From: Candidatus Krumholzibacteriia bacterium
Lineage (GTDB): Bacteria > Krumholzibacteriota > Krumholzibacteriia > JAJRXK01
DNA: 57,209 nucleotides
Assembly: GCA_035268685.1 (NCBI GenBank)
Contig: DATFKK010000050.1
Location: forward strand, 1-57,209
Reading direction: 5' to 3'
How positions within the stretch are numbered: the stretch's first letter is position 1; each line of letters opens with the position of its first letter. Below are positions 26,903 to 35,251 of the stretch, in pieces. The notes under the pieces were generated by a model. That model saw nothing but the letters and a program-made list of their open reading frames with translations, did no database searches and had not been told where the DNA came from. Made by a program: the position numbers and the translations under genes.

Positions 26903-27788
26903 GGAGCGTCTTCAGCTCTTCCTGGGTGAGGCTGTCCATTCCATGTGCGGAGATCTTCTCGAGGATCCGGTCGATCTCCTCCTGATTCGCCTTGGCCGAC
27001 TGCTGCGCGCGCTCCTGACGCTCGGTCTGCTTCCGCATGGTGCGCCGCGCACGCGATGCGCGCACCTTGCGGCCGAGGGACCCCAGTCTCCAGTCCTGCT
27101 TCAGGAAGAGGAAGCCGGTGGCCATGCCGCCCAGATGGGCGAAGTGCGCCGTGCCGCCCTGCGACCCGCTGAACGCACCGAGGAGGTCGATCGCCACGAG
27201 CACCCAGATCAGGTACTTCATCTTGATCGGGAACAGGAAGTAGATCAGCACCTGGCGGTCGGGATACATCAGCGTGTAGGCCACGAGCACGCCCAGCACC
27301 GCACCGCTGGCGCCGATGGTGGCCACCTGCGAACTCGGACCGGTGATCCAGCTCAGCAGCGCGCCGCCCACCCCGCACATCATGTAGTAGGTGAGGAAGT
27401 CCCGGCTGCCCCAACGCGCCTCGACCGACGAGCCGAACATCCACAGGATCAGCATGTTGAACAGGATGTGGAACAGTCCGCCGTGGAGGAACATGTACGT
27501 GACCAGCTGCCACACCCGGCCGCTGGCGAAGACGTCGGCGGGGACCAGTCCGAAGATCCGATTCAGTTCGGCGCTCTCGACGCCGGGCAGCCACTCGATC
27601 ACGAACACGGCCACGTTGATGATCAGCAGCTGCTTGACGACCGGCGGGAGGGGGACGCCGGGTCCGAAGCGGACACCGCCGCCACCGAAGCCGCCACCAC
27701 CGCCGAAGCCGCCGGGACGGCCGAAGCCTCCGGGACGGCCGAAGCCTCCGGGACGGCGGTAGGGTCCTCCTCCGGGTGGGACACGCAT
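26880..27788 (-). CDS. Rhomboid-family intramembrane serine protease with Gly-Phe-Arg-rich N-terminus
   Basis: 302 residues. Catalytic Ser in 'IGASGAVLG' and His in 'AHFAHLGGMATG', with 'MFLHGGLFHILFNMLILWMFG' as the TM2 signature, so the active dyad is complete. About six TM segments. The first roughly 40 residues carry PGGFGR-type repeats not seen in standard rhomboids. A cytoplasmic C-terminal tail (about 85 residues) is basic with a coiled-coil-like Gln/Glu stretch. ATG 27788 follows GGAG. Overlaps the YgjP-like gene; a promoter is visible at 27907-27935. Confidence 0.9.
   Translation of the reverse strand: MRVPPGGGPYRRPGGFGRPGGFGRPGGFGGGGGFGGGGVRFGPGVPLPPVVKQLLIINVAVFVIEWLPGVESAELNRIFGLVPADVFASGRVWQLVTYMFLHGGLFHILFNMLILWMFGSSVEARWGSRDFLTYYMMCGVGGALLSWITGPSSQVATIGASGAVLGVLVAYTLMYPDRQVLIYFLFPIKMKYLIWVLVAIDLLGAFSGSQGGTAHFAHLGGMATGFLFLKQDWRLGSLGRKVRASRARRTMRKQTERQERAQQSAKANQEEIDRILEKISAHGMDSLTQEELKTLREASRHH
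27703..27765 (-). repeat. 18-base tandem repeats coding PGGFGR in the rhomboid N-terminus
   Basis: Consecutive near-identical 18-base units encode PGGFGR (about three copies), followed by degenerate GGGGF units. Glycine-rich low-complexity DNA. Confidence 0.8.
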
Positions 27789-27832
27789 GGGTCGGACTCC
27801 AGGGGCGCGGTCGGATCGTCGGGGCCGTGTTG

Positions 27833-27861
27833 CTGACGTCGGACCGCGCGGCGAGTAGACT
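27833..27861 (+). promoter_or_regulatory. Sigma70-like promoter for the LOG-family gene
   Basis: CTGACG (27833-27838), a 17-base spacer and TAGACT (27856-27861), about 90 bases before the TTG start at 27951. Confidence 0.5.
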
Positions 27862-27906
27862 CTTCCGCTCCGGCGTGGACGCAGTTCCCTCGGCCGGTCC
27901 TCCATG

Positions 27907-27935
27907 ATAATCGGCAAAGCGGGCCGCGCCCTCAA
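27907..27935 (-). promoter_or_regulatory. Sigma70-like promoter for the rhomboid-YgjP pair
   Basis: On the minus strand TTGAGG (27930-27935), a 17-base spacer and GATTAT (27907-27912), about 120 bases before the rhomboid ATG at 27788. Confidence 0.5.
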
Positions 27936-27950
27936 CCTGGGAGTCGATTC

Positions 27951-28496
27951 TTGTCACCAACCACCCGCCGAGAGCGACGTTTCGTGTGTTTCGGGAGTTC
28001 GCGGGTCGGAGCCGAGTCCCCCGCCGCCCGGTCCGCGGAGACCGTGGGCCGGATCCTCGCCGAGCGCGGGATCACCGTCCTGTCCGGCGGTTACGACGGC
28101 GTCATGGACGCGGTCAGCCGCGGCGCGACCGAGGCGGGCGGTGCTGCCATCGGGGTCACCACCCCGATCTTCCCCCGGCGTGACCCCAGCCGTCATCTCA
28201 CCGCCCAGTGGACCGAGCCCGACTACCTGGCGCGCCTGGCCACGCTCGTCCGTCAGGCCCATGGCTTCGTCGCGCTCCCCGGAGGGCTCGGCACCCTCTC
28301 GGAGTGGGTGACCGCCTGGGTCCTGCTGACGATCCGCCAGGCTCCCGGCCCCTTGTTCCTCTTCGAGGATCCGTGGCGGCCCGTGTTCGAAGCGATCCTC
28401 GCCGTCGACGAGGTCGATCCCGCGCACGCCGAACACGTGCACTGGCTGCGCGATGCGGCCGATCTGGCCCCGGCCCTCGACGCCGGAGTGCGCTGA
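27951..28496 (+). CDS. LOG-family protein (nucleoside 5'-monophosphate phosphoribohydrolase-like)
   Basis: 181 residues. Rossmann-like LOG/'lysine decarboxylase' fold with 'VCFGSSRVGAESPAARSAETVG', 'VLSGGYDGVMDAVSRGA' and the nucleotide-binding motif PGGLGTLSEW (usual form PGGxGTxxE). Family members cleave the N-glycosidic bond of AMP-type nucleotides, including cytokinin precursors in some organisms. TTG 27951 is the likely start, with GGGAG seven bases upstream. The in-frame sequence begins MSPTTRRERRFVCFGSS. Confidence 0.85.
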   Translation: MSPTTRRERRFVCFGSSRVGAESPAARSAETVGRILAERGITVLSGGYDGVMDAVSRGATEAGGAAIGVTTPIFPRRDPSRHLTAQWTEPDYLARLATLVRQAHGFVALPGGLGTLSEWVTAWVLLTIRQAPGPLFLFEDPWRPVFEAILAVDEVDPAHAEHVHWLRDAADLAPALDAGVR

Positions 28497-28663
28497 ACGG
28501 GGAGAGATCGACCGTGAGCCCTGGCTGTCGGGCGCGATCGCGCTAGACTCCGATCCTGCGTCGGAACCCCCTGTAGGGGTGTGCTATCCTCGTGGACATC
28601 GCCCGTCCGGATCCCGCGAGGATGTCCCCAGTCGTTTTCTGAACACAACCGGAGGAACGGTCC
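28497..28663 (+). promoter_or_regulatory. Upstream region of the type II GAPDH-like gene
   Basis: Two -10-like hexamers, TAGACT (28544-28549) and TATCCT (about 28590), lack convincing -35 partners. A short ACCCC/GGGGT inverted repeat precedes the second. The gene's ribosome site is GGAGGAA. Confidence 0.3.
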
Positions 28664-29734
28664 ATGAGCCGCGAGAAGAAAGTCCTGGTGATCGGCACCG
28701 GGACCATCGGCGAACCCCTGATCGGTCTGCTCAGTGCCTACGGCAAGGAACTGGGGATCGACGAGGTCCTGTTCCACAAGCGCACGCCGCTGCTGACCGA
28801 CCGCTCGAAGGTGCGCGATCTGATCCGCAAGGGCGCCAAGCTCGTGACCGACGCCGACCGCATGGATGCCTTCGAGGACCTCGAGGTCGGCACTCCGGTC
28901 ATGGCCACCGAGGCCGCGCTCGAAGAAGCCAGCGTGGTGATCGACTGCACGCCCGCCGGCAACAAGATGAAGGAAGAGCTGTACAACGACTTCGCGGCCA
29001 ACACCGATCTGTTCATCGCGCAGGGCAGTGAGTTCGGATTCGGCAAGATGTACGCCCGAGGGATCAACGACCGCGCCCTGATCCACGGCGAGGACAAGTT
29101 CGTCCAGGTGGTCAGTTGCAACACGCACAACATCTCGGTGTTGATCGAGACTCTGGCCCTGGGCGACGGCAAGGACAATCTCGATCACGGCCGCTTCGTC
29201 TGCATCCGCCGCTCGAACGATCTCAGTCAGGACACCGGATTCCTCCCGAGTCCCGAGGTCGGCAAGCACAAGGATCCCGAATTCGGGACGCACCACGCGC
29301 GCGATGCCTACCACCTGTTCAAGACGCTGGGCCTGGAGCTCGACCTGTTCTCGAGTGCGTTGAAGCTCAACACGCAGTACATGCACATCATCCAGTTCCA
29401 CCTTCGGCTGAAGAAGAAGACCACCATGGACGCTCTGCTCGAGCGGATCCACGAGAACGACCGGGTCGCCGTCACGTACAAGAAGACGGCGAACAGCGTG
29501 TTCAGCTTCGGGCGCGACCACGGTTACTTCGGGCGGATCCTGAACCAGACGGTGATTCCTCCCGACACCCTCGCCCTGACCGAGGACGGCACCGAGGTCG
29601 TCGGCTACTGCTTCACGCCGCAGGACGGCAATTCCATCCTCAGCTCGATCGCGGCCAGCGTCTGGGCGCTCTATCCCGACGACTACGAGCAGCGGATCCA
29701 GGCGCTGCAGGAGTGGTTCTTCGACGAGGTCTGA
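28664..29734 (+). CDS. Archaeal-type (type II) GAPDH-like dehydrogenase
   Basis: 356 residues. NAD(P)-binding start 'KVLVIGTGTIGEPL', then 'VVIDCTPAGNKMK' and 'VVSCNTHNISV' with candidate catalytic C152, and 'FVCIRRSNDLSQ' (compare 'RRAADP' in archaeal enzymes). The order matches archaeal type II glyceraldehyde-3-phosphate dehydrogenase, not the type I enzyme at the left edge. It may be a gluconeogenic or NADP-dependent GAPDH or act on another aldehyde phosphate; a change from SCNTTG to SCNTHN in the active site leaves this open. ATG 28664 has GGAGGAA at seven bases. A terminator hairpin follows. Confidence 0.75.
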   Translation: MSREKKVLVIGTGTIGEPLIGLLSAYGKELGIDEVLFHKRTPLLTDRSKVRDLIRKGAKLVTDADRMDAFEDLEVGTPVMATEAALEEASVVIDCTPAGNKMKEELYNDFAANTDLFIAQGSEFGFGKMYARGINDRALIHGEDKFVQVVSCNTHNISVLIETLALGDGKDNLDHGRFVCIRRSNDLSQDTGFLPSPEVGKHKDPEFGTHHARDAYHLFKTLGLELDLFSSALKLNTQYMHIIQFHLRLKKKTTMDALLERIHENDRVAVTYKKTANSVFSFGRDHGYFGRILNQTVIPPDTLALTEDGTEVVGYCFTPQDGNSILSSIAASVWALYPDDYEQRIQALQEWFFDEV

Positions 29735-29772
29735 GGCGGTCACGACCGCGCGCAGCCACCGACGACAGGGAC

Positions 29773-29799
29773 GCGCTCACGGTTCGCCGTGGGCGCTTT
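29773..29799 (+). terminator. Intrinsic terminator after the type II GAPDH-like gene
   Basis: Ten-base-pair stem GCGCTCACGG/CCGTGGGCGC with a TTCG tetraloop, then TTTCT, 39 bases after the stop codon. Confidence 0.75.
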
Positions 29800-29820
29800 C
29801 TCCGTCCTGCTCCGCTCGAC

Positions 29821-30240
29821 TCAGTCCACGTCGAGCACGTGGGTGGGTGGTGGGGCTTCGCGCTCCTCGACGATCAGCTGCAACTCGACTGCACCCACGC
29901 GCACGTGGTCGCCGTGCTCGAGTTCGCGCACGCCGATTGCGTCGCACCCGACCTTCGTGCCGTTCGCCGAGTCGAGGTCCTCCACGTGGAAGTGCCCGGC
30001 GCGGAAGCCGATGACGGCGTGGGTCCGCGACACGGTGGCGTCGGCCAGGACCAGGTCGGCCTCCGTTCCGCGCCCGATCACGATGCGCGGACGATCCAGG
30101 GGGATCTCGGTGCCCCGATGGGGACCGCTGAGGATGACCAGGGCCGCGTGGTACCGCGCCAGGAAGACCGACAGATCGTCGGACGTGGCGGACTGCGCTG
30201 CCTCGACGGGAGTGGATCGCGTCGATCGGGACCGGTTCAT
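29821..30240 (-). CDS. FHA-domain protein
   Basis: 139 residues, a single forkhead-associated phosphothreonine-binding domain: 'IVIGRGTEADLVLADATVSRTHAVI' and 'DLDSANGTKV' carry the conserved GR, S/R-H and N-G residues. No signal peptide or TM. ATG 30240 follows AGGAAGGA. It is the last gene of a co-directional group that starts with a PP2C-type phosphatase, so it may bind a phosphoprotein acted on by that enzyme; no Ser/Thr kinase is seen in the window. Confidence 0.9.
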   Translation of the reverse strand: MNRSRSTRSTPVEAAQSATSDDLSVFLARYHAALVILSGPHRGTEIPLDRPRIVIGRGTEADLVLADATVSRTHAVIGFRAGHFHVEDLDSANGTKVGCDAIGVRELEHGDHVRVGAVELQLIVEEREAPPPTHVLDVD

Positions 30241-30300
30241 GACGAGTCCTTCCTCAACGAGGAGAGCCCGTCGATCGAACTGCAGGAACGATGCCGTCGT

Positions 30301-30927
30301 TCAGAGCGTGCGCAGGACCGCGCGCACGGGCGACGCGTCGAGCCCCTGCCATCGTAGCGGCAGGGCGATCAACTCGTAGGGTCCGGGCTCGACGTGGGCG
30401 AGCTGCAGGTTCTCGAGGATCGCCGTTCGCGCCGGCAGGAGCGTGTGGTGCGACGGGAGCTCGCGACTGTCGACGGGGTCGATCGAAGGCGTGTCCAGAC
30501 CGATCAGCCGGATCTCGTGGTCCACGAGCCAACGGGCGGCCGAAGGATCGAGCGCCACGAACTCGTCGGGGAAGCCGGTACGGGCGTCGTCGCGTGTGCG
30601 TACGAGCAGCCGCGGATAGGTGTCGACGTCGATGCTTCGAAGGTGTTCCGGCTGCAGCAGCCCTTCGCGGGGGCCGTCGACGACCCAGCACGGTCCGACG
30701 TAGCGGTCGAGCTCGACGTCTCCGATCCCCGTGGCTCCGTCCTCGAAGTGCAGGGGGGCGTCGGCGTGGGTGCCGTTGTGTGGACTCGTCACCACGCGCG
30801 ACACGTTGCACGAGTCCCCGGCGGCGAGGCTCCAGGTGAATTCCCACGAGAAGGGGGTATCGCCCGGAAAGGTGCCGATCGACGGGTCCACGGGCTGGCT
30901 GATGTCGATGAGACGTCCGCGATCCAC
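30301..30927 (-). CDS. kynB: Cyclase-family hydrolase, kynurenine formamidase (KynB)-like
   Basis: 208 residues. N-terminus 'LIDISQPVDPSIGTFPGDTPF', then 'SPHNGTHADAPLHF' with metal ligands H50, H54, D56 and H60, and 'VELDRYVGPCWVVD'. This arrangement is closest to bacterial KynB, which hydrolyses N-formylkynurenine in tryptophan breakdown. No other kynurenine-pathway gene is nearby, so another cyclic amide or ester substrate is possible. GTG 30927 is preceded by GAGGAG and lies two bases after the stop of the TPR gene. Confidence 0.8.
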   Translation of the reverse strand: MDRGRLIDISQPVDPSIGTFPGDTPFSWEFTWSLAAGDSCNVSRVVTSPHNGTHADAPLHFEDGATGIGDVELDRYVGPCWVVDGPREGLLQPEHLRSIDVDTYPRLLVRTRDDARTGFPDEFVALDPSAARWLVDHEIRLIGLDTPSIDPVDSRELPSHHTLLPARTAILENLQLAHVEPGPYELIALPLRWQGLDASPVRAVLRTL

Positions 30928-30929
30928 GC

Positions 30930-32435
30930 TCAGCTCCTCGGAACCAGCCGTTGCAGCATGCGCTGCGCCTGCACCACGTGCGGGTGCCCCTCGTCGGCGT
31001 AGCGCATCACTTCGAGGTGCGTGCGCAGGTGCGCCAGGGCTTCGTCGCGCCGGCCGAGGTCCGCCGCGATCCGCGCGGCCAGTAGGTTCATGCGCGGCAG
31101 CGTCGGGATCTCGCTCAGCGCGGCGTCCACGGTCGCGGCGGCTTCCTCGGGTCGTTCGTCCGCGAGTTGGCACCGCGCCAGCTCGTAGCGGAAGAAGGTC
31201 AGCTCGTGGGGGCCGATCGACTCGGCCTCCTCGATCGCGGTGGACAGTGCATCGATCCCTCGCGCGGGCTCGCCCTCGGCGCGTCCGAGACGGGCGCGGA
31301 CCAGGGCTTCGTGCAGGCGTTCGGATTCCGCGTAGCGGGGAGAGTCGCCGATCGCGTCGTGGAGTTCCGTCGAGGTCGCGGCCAGGGGCTCGATCGATTC
31401 GCGTGCCTCGTCCAGCCGACCCAGCTCCAGGAACGCCATCGTTCGCATGAACTTCGCGAACAGCAGGAACTCGTCCGCTCGACCCTTGGCGGAATCGGCA
31501 CGTGCGATGCGCGCCTTCGCTCGGGTCAGGACCGCTTCCCATCGATCCGCGCGCAGGTCGATCATCATGCGCTGCTGCGCCATCCAGTCGCTCCAACCGC
31601 GCTCTTCGAACACCGGTTCGAGCTCGTCGAGCACCCGGTGCGCACGTTCCACCTGTCCGGTCACACTCAGGACGTCGGCCAGGTGCACGCCCGCCCACAC
31701 GAAGCCCGGATCGATGTCGAGGGCCCGCAGGAACTCCCGGGTCGCCTCCTCGAACTGCCCGGTGTAGAAGAAGGCCTCGCCCAGGCTGTCGTGCGGGTTG
31801 GCCTGGTCGGGGGCGTAGAAGGCGTAGCGCTGGAAACTCTGGACGGCCTTCTCGTACTCGCCCATGCCGAGGTAGATGTAGCCCTTCTTGTTGTGGATGT
31901 CGACGGCCTCGGGATCGAGCTCCAGGGCGCGTTCGAAGGCGGTCAGGGCCTTCCGGTACTCGCCCCGCTGCCGGGCCTGCTCGCCGAGCAGCCGGAGCAC
32001 CCACGGGTGTTCGGGGTGGGTCTCGGCCAGCTCCGCGGTGATCTCACGAACCCGCTCCGGCCGATCGGTGTAGCGGGCGTGCGTGCGTTCGATCCACATA
32101 CGCTCGATCTCCGACACCCCCGCGCTCAGGTCGACCGCGCGCTCGAGGTGCCGCTGGGCGTCGTCGCGTCGCCCGAGTTGCCACAGCACTCCGGAGAGCT
32201 GCAGGTGCGCCATGGCGAAGGTCGAGTCGGCCTCGACGGCGGCTTCGAAGGCCGCGGCCGCGGGCTCGAGGGCGTAGCGTTCGACGTATCCCTCGCCCTC
32301 CTGGTAGGACTCGTAGGCGACTTCGGAGGTGGTCGTGACCTCACGGGGAGCGTCGCCGAGCCACGTGCTCGCGCCCCAGACGCCGGCGGCGATCAGGGCG
32401 ATCGTTCCGGCCACGATGATCAGGCCTCGTGTCAT
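30930..32435 (-). CDS. Membrane-anchored TPR-repeat protein
   Basis: 501 residues. One N-terminal TM segment ('GLIIVAGTIALIAAGVWGASTWL'), then about eight TPR units, for example 'MAHLQLSGVLWQLGRRDDAQRHLERAVDL' and 'KALTAFERALELDPEAVDIHNKKGYIYLGMGEYEKAVQSF'. The repeat domain is probably periplasmic. ATG 32435 has AGGAGG six bases upstream; the longer frame from 32552 would run into the phosphatase gene. It lies between the PP2C phosphatase and KynB genes and is likely co-transcribed. Likely a protein-interaction scaffold; partner unknown. Confidence 0.85.
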   Translation of the reverse strand: MTRGLIIVAGTIALIAAGVWGASTWLGDAPREVTTTSEVAYESYQEGEGYVERYALEPAAAAFEAAVEADSTFAMAHLQLSGVLWQLGRRDDAQRHLERAVDLSAGVSEIERMWIERTHARYTDRPERVREITAELAETHPEHPWVLRLLGEQARQRGEYRKALTAFERALELDPEAVDIHNKKGYIYLGMGEYEKAVQSFQRYAFYAPDQANPHDSLGEAFFYTGQFEEATREFLRALDIDPGFVWAGVHLADVLSVTGQVERAHRVLDELEPVFEERGWSDWMAQQRMMIDLRADRWEAVLTRAKARIARADSAKGRADEFLLFAKFMRTMAFLELGRLDEARESIEPLAATSTELHDAIGDSPRYAESERLHEALVRARLGRAEGEPARGIDALSTAIEEAESIGPHELTFFRYELARCQLADERPEEAAATVDAALSEIPTLPRMNLLAARIAADLGRRDEALAHLRTHLEVMRYADEGHPHVVQAQRMLQRLVPRS

Positions 32436-32490
32436 GCGAATCCTCCTGCGGAGTTCGTGGTCGCTCCGCTCCGGTCGTCTACGAGTCTCT

Positions 32491-35022
32491 TCACGTTCTG
32501 GTTGCCTCGGCGTGTATTCGCTCGTCGGCGGGTTCCCGACCGATTCCGTCACCCAGACGACGGACCACGATCAGGGTCATGTCGTCGGCGGCCGCGCCGT
32601 CGGCGTAGTCGTCGACGGCGCTCCGGATGCAGTCGACGATGGTTCCCGAGTCCTGCCCGTGGCACTGCTCGACCACCCGTTGCAGGCCCTCTTCGCCGAA
32701 GAATTCCCCGGTCGCATCGGCCGCCTCGGTGATGCCATCGGTGAACAGCACCAGGGTGTCGCCGGGCTCGAGGTCGACGGTGGCCTCGTCGTAGACCATG
32801 TCTGGAAAGGCTCCGAGCGGGGTGGCGCCGACGTCGAGCCAATGGATCCGACCGTCGGCGCGACGCAACAGGGGTGGATTGTGCCCAGCGTTGCTGTAGG
32901 TCAGACGCCCGCCCTCGGGGTCGAGCGTGGCCATGAAGGCGGTGGCGAATCGCTCGGGGTCGGTGCTCTCGTACAGCGAGGTGTTCACCGCCCCGAAGAT
33001 CGAACCCGGCCCCGAGGCGTGGCGCACCAGCGCGCGGATCGAGGCCTGCAGGTTGCTGGCGAGCAGCGAGGCCGGCAGCCCCTTGCCCGAGACGTCGGCG
33101 ATCACGAGCCCGCACTGATCGCCGGCGGTCAGGAAGTCGAAGTAGTCGCCGCTGACCTGGGCCGACGCGTGGTTCAGGGCCGACAGATCGAAGCCGGTGA
33201 GTTCGGGCACGGTGGCCGGCAGCAGACGCTGCTGGATCGACCGCGCGACCTCGAGCTCCTCTTCGAGGCGCTGGCGCTCGATCGCCTCTCGGTACAGGCG
33301 CGTGTTCTCGACCTGCACGCCCATCTGTCCGGCCACGATCTGCAGCACCTCGAGTTCGGCGCCGTCGTAGGCGACCTCGCTGCGCTTCGGTCCCAGGGCG
33401 AGCCCTCCGACCAGGCGTTCTCCGGCAAAGGCCGGCACCAGGATCTCGAGACCGGTCTCGCGGAGGTGCTCGACCTCGCGCTCGAGGTCCTCGCGTTGGC
33501 GCTGCCGCTCGGGGTCGGCCCCGCGCTGGAGGCGGGCGAGCTCGCCGGCCACCACTTCGGGTGTCACCGTCGCGCCTCGTCGTCGCACGAGTCGCGTCAT
33601 GCGGGGCAGGGCCACGGTCTCGTCGGACTCGTCGTGGATCAGCGCCCCGTCGGGGCACTCCAGGAACTCGAAACGAGTGGGGTGGAGCAGACCGCCCACG
33701 CGCGCACGCACCAGCGTGACCAGGGTCGAGGTCTCGAGCGTGTGCGGGATCGCCTTGGCCAGGTCCTGCAGCGCCTGCTGCAGGTCGTGCTTCTCACGAA
33801 AGAACCGCCGTTCGAGGAAACCCTGGATCCGCTCGCGGGCGGGGGCGAAGGCGGCCGCGATCAGCAGCGTGGCGATGATCGCGACCAGCTGACTGTTCTG
33901 GCCGCTCAGGTCGAGCACGACGTTGCCGACGAGCACCACCAGCACGAAGTAGGCGCCGACCACCAGCCCGGTGAGCACCGCGTAGATCAGCGACCGGCGG
34001 ATGAACACCTCGATGTCCATCAGCCGGTAGCGTGCGATCGTGTACCCGAAACTCACCGGGACCAGCACCATGGGGATCGCGCCGAGCAGGGCCAGGTCCT
34101 CGCGACCCAGGAGCTTGCCCAGGGCGATGTTGAACACCAGGAAGGGAAGTGTTCCCAGAACGGTTCCGAGGGTCAGGAACTTCACCCGCTGGCGCAGCGC
34201 CGAGTCCTGGCTCGACAGGTAGATCGACACCAGGCTCGCCAGGCCTGCCGTGAAGTAGAAGCCCAGGGTCATCTGTTCGACCGGCCCGATCGAGGCCATC
34301 TGTCGCTCGAAGAACTGATCGTAGGTGAACGACAGGTAGTACAGCACCGGGACCAGGTAGAGCGCGGGAGCGACCCATCGATTGCGGTCGAGGACGGTGC
34401 GTCGTTTCGGGAAGACCAAGAAGAAGTGCAGGAACAGCGGTGGCACCATGAGGCTCGCGAAGGTGCCCGCGTTCTGCACGAAGGTGTCGGACCAGTAGTA
34501 GATGCTACTGCGGTCGCTGGCCGAGAAGAAGTACACCAGGAACAACGTACACAGCAGGTAGAACAGCCGGGCCTGCACGAGCACGGGGTTGCGCCAGAAG
34601 ACGTAGGCGCCGGCGAGCAGGTAGATCAGCCCCAGCCCGCAGTACACCAGATAGGTGGTCACGTCGGTGATGCGCGTGCTGCCGAGTTCGATGTCGGCCG
34701 TGAGGACCTCGCCCCCCCGGCGCACCAGATAGGGCACCACCTCGCCCACGTCCCGGCTCTGCAGCAGGCCCGAGGCGTGCCGCGGATCGCGGATCGCCTG
34801 CCGGTCGATGCCTTCGATCACGTCGCCCGCTCGGAGCCCGGCGCGGTGGGCAGGGCCGTCGTCCACCACGTCCATCACGCGGATCTGCTCGCCACCGAGT
34901 CGCCAGAGCGCTCCGTCGGTCGGTCTCGATCGCGTGGCGTCGTAGGCGCTGAACGAGGCCACGAGCAGCGTGAAGACACCCCACGCGACGAGCAGGTTGC
35001 GGGTCGTGGTCGGTTTCGTCAT
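32491..35022 (-). CDS. PDZ - multi-TM - GAF - SpoIIE/PP2C phosphatase
   Basis: 843 residues. TM1 (about 10-25), a PDZ domain (about 35-115, 'IRVMDVVDDGPAHRAGLRAGDVIEGIDRQ') placed outside the membrane, then about eight TM segments to residue 395. A linker, a GAF-like domain (about 440-590) and a coiled coil 'LEEELEVARSIQQRLLP' lead to a PP2C/RsbU phosphatase with 'GDYFDFL', 'GLVIADVSGKGLPASLLAS', 'SNAGHNPPLL', 'LFTDGITEA' and 'ADDMTLIVVR'. It probably controls an anti-sigma or STAS-type switch in response to an envelope signal. ATG 35022 lacks a strong ribosome site. A promoter is visible at 35110-35138. Confidence 0.9.
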   Translation of the reverse strand: MTKPTTTRNLLVAWGVFTLLVASFSAYDATRSRPTDGALWRLGGEQIRVMDVVDDGPAHRAGLRAGDVIEGIDRQAIRDPRHASGLLQSRDVGEVVPYLVRRGGEVLTADIELGSTRITDVTTYLVYCGLGLIYLLAGAYVFWRNPVLVQARLFYLLCTLFLVYFFSASDRSSIYYWSDTFVQNAGTFASLMVPPLFLHFFLVFPKRRTVLDRNRWVAPALYLVPVLYYLSFTYDQFFERQMASIGPVEQMTLGFYFTAGLASLVSIYLSSQDSALRQRVKFLTLGTVLGTLPFLVFNIALGKLLGREDLALLGAIPMVLVPVSFGYTIARYRLMDIEVFIRRSLIYAVLTGLVVGAYFVLVVLVGNVVLDLSGQNSQLVAIIATLLIAAAFAPARERIQGFLERRFFREKHDLQQALQDLAKAIPHTLETSTLVTLVRARVGGLLHPTRFEFLECPDGALIHDESDETVALPRMTRLVRRRGATVTPEVVAGELARLQRGADPERQRQREDLEREVEHLRETGLEILVPAFAGERLVGGLALGPKRSEVAYDGAELEVLQIVAGQMGVQVENTRLYREAIERQRLEEELEVARSIQQRLLPATVPELTGFDLSALNHASAQVSGDYFDFLTAGDQCGLVIADVSGKGLPASLLASNLQASIRALVRHASGPGSIFGAVNTSLYESTDPERFATAFMATLDPEGGRLTYSNAGHNPPLLRRADGRIHWLDVGATPLGAFPDMVYDEATVDLEPGDTLVLFTDGITEAADATGEFFGEEGLQRVVEQCHGQDSGTIVDCIRSAVDDYADGAAADDMTLIVVRRLGDGIGREPADERIHAEATRT

Positions 35023-35109
35023 GGTCCCGGTGCGCACTGCGGTCGGACTCCGCCCCTCTGCGGCGCGACGGCCGCGCGGGTGGGCCGGTCCTCCGCCAGG
35101 GTCCGACCC

Positions 35110-35138
35110 ATTATCGCGATGGGTCCGGGGGATGGAAA
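35110..35138 (-). promoter_or_regulatory. Sigma70-like promoter for the phosphatase cluster
   Basis: On the minus strand TTTCCA (35133-35138), 17 bases, GATAAT (35110-35115), about 90 bases before the ATG at 35022. Confidence 0.55.
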
Positions 35139-35187
35139 GGGAACTGTTCCACGTCGGGTGATCCCTACGTATCCGGGGCCGGTCCTG

Positions 35188-35216
35188 TTGCCCGGCTGCC
35201 GATGGGGCGCTAGCCT
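35188..35216 (+). promoter_or_regulatory. Sigma70-like promoter for the inositol-phosphatase family gene
   Basis: TTGCCC (35188-35193), 17 bases, TAGCCT (35211-35216), 36 bases before the GTG at 35252. Confidence 0.55.
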
Positions 35217-35251
35217 GGACATTCCGTGCCACCCTCCGGAGGAACGTCCCG

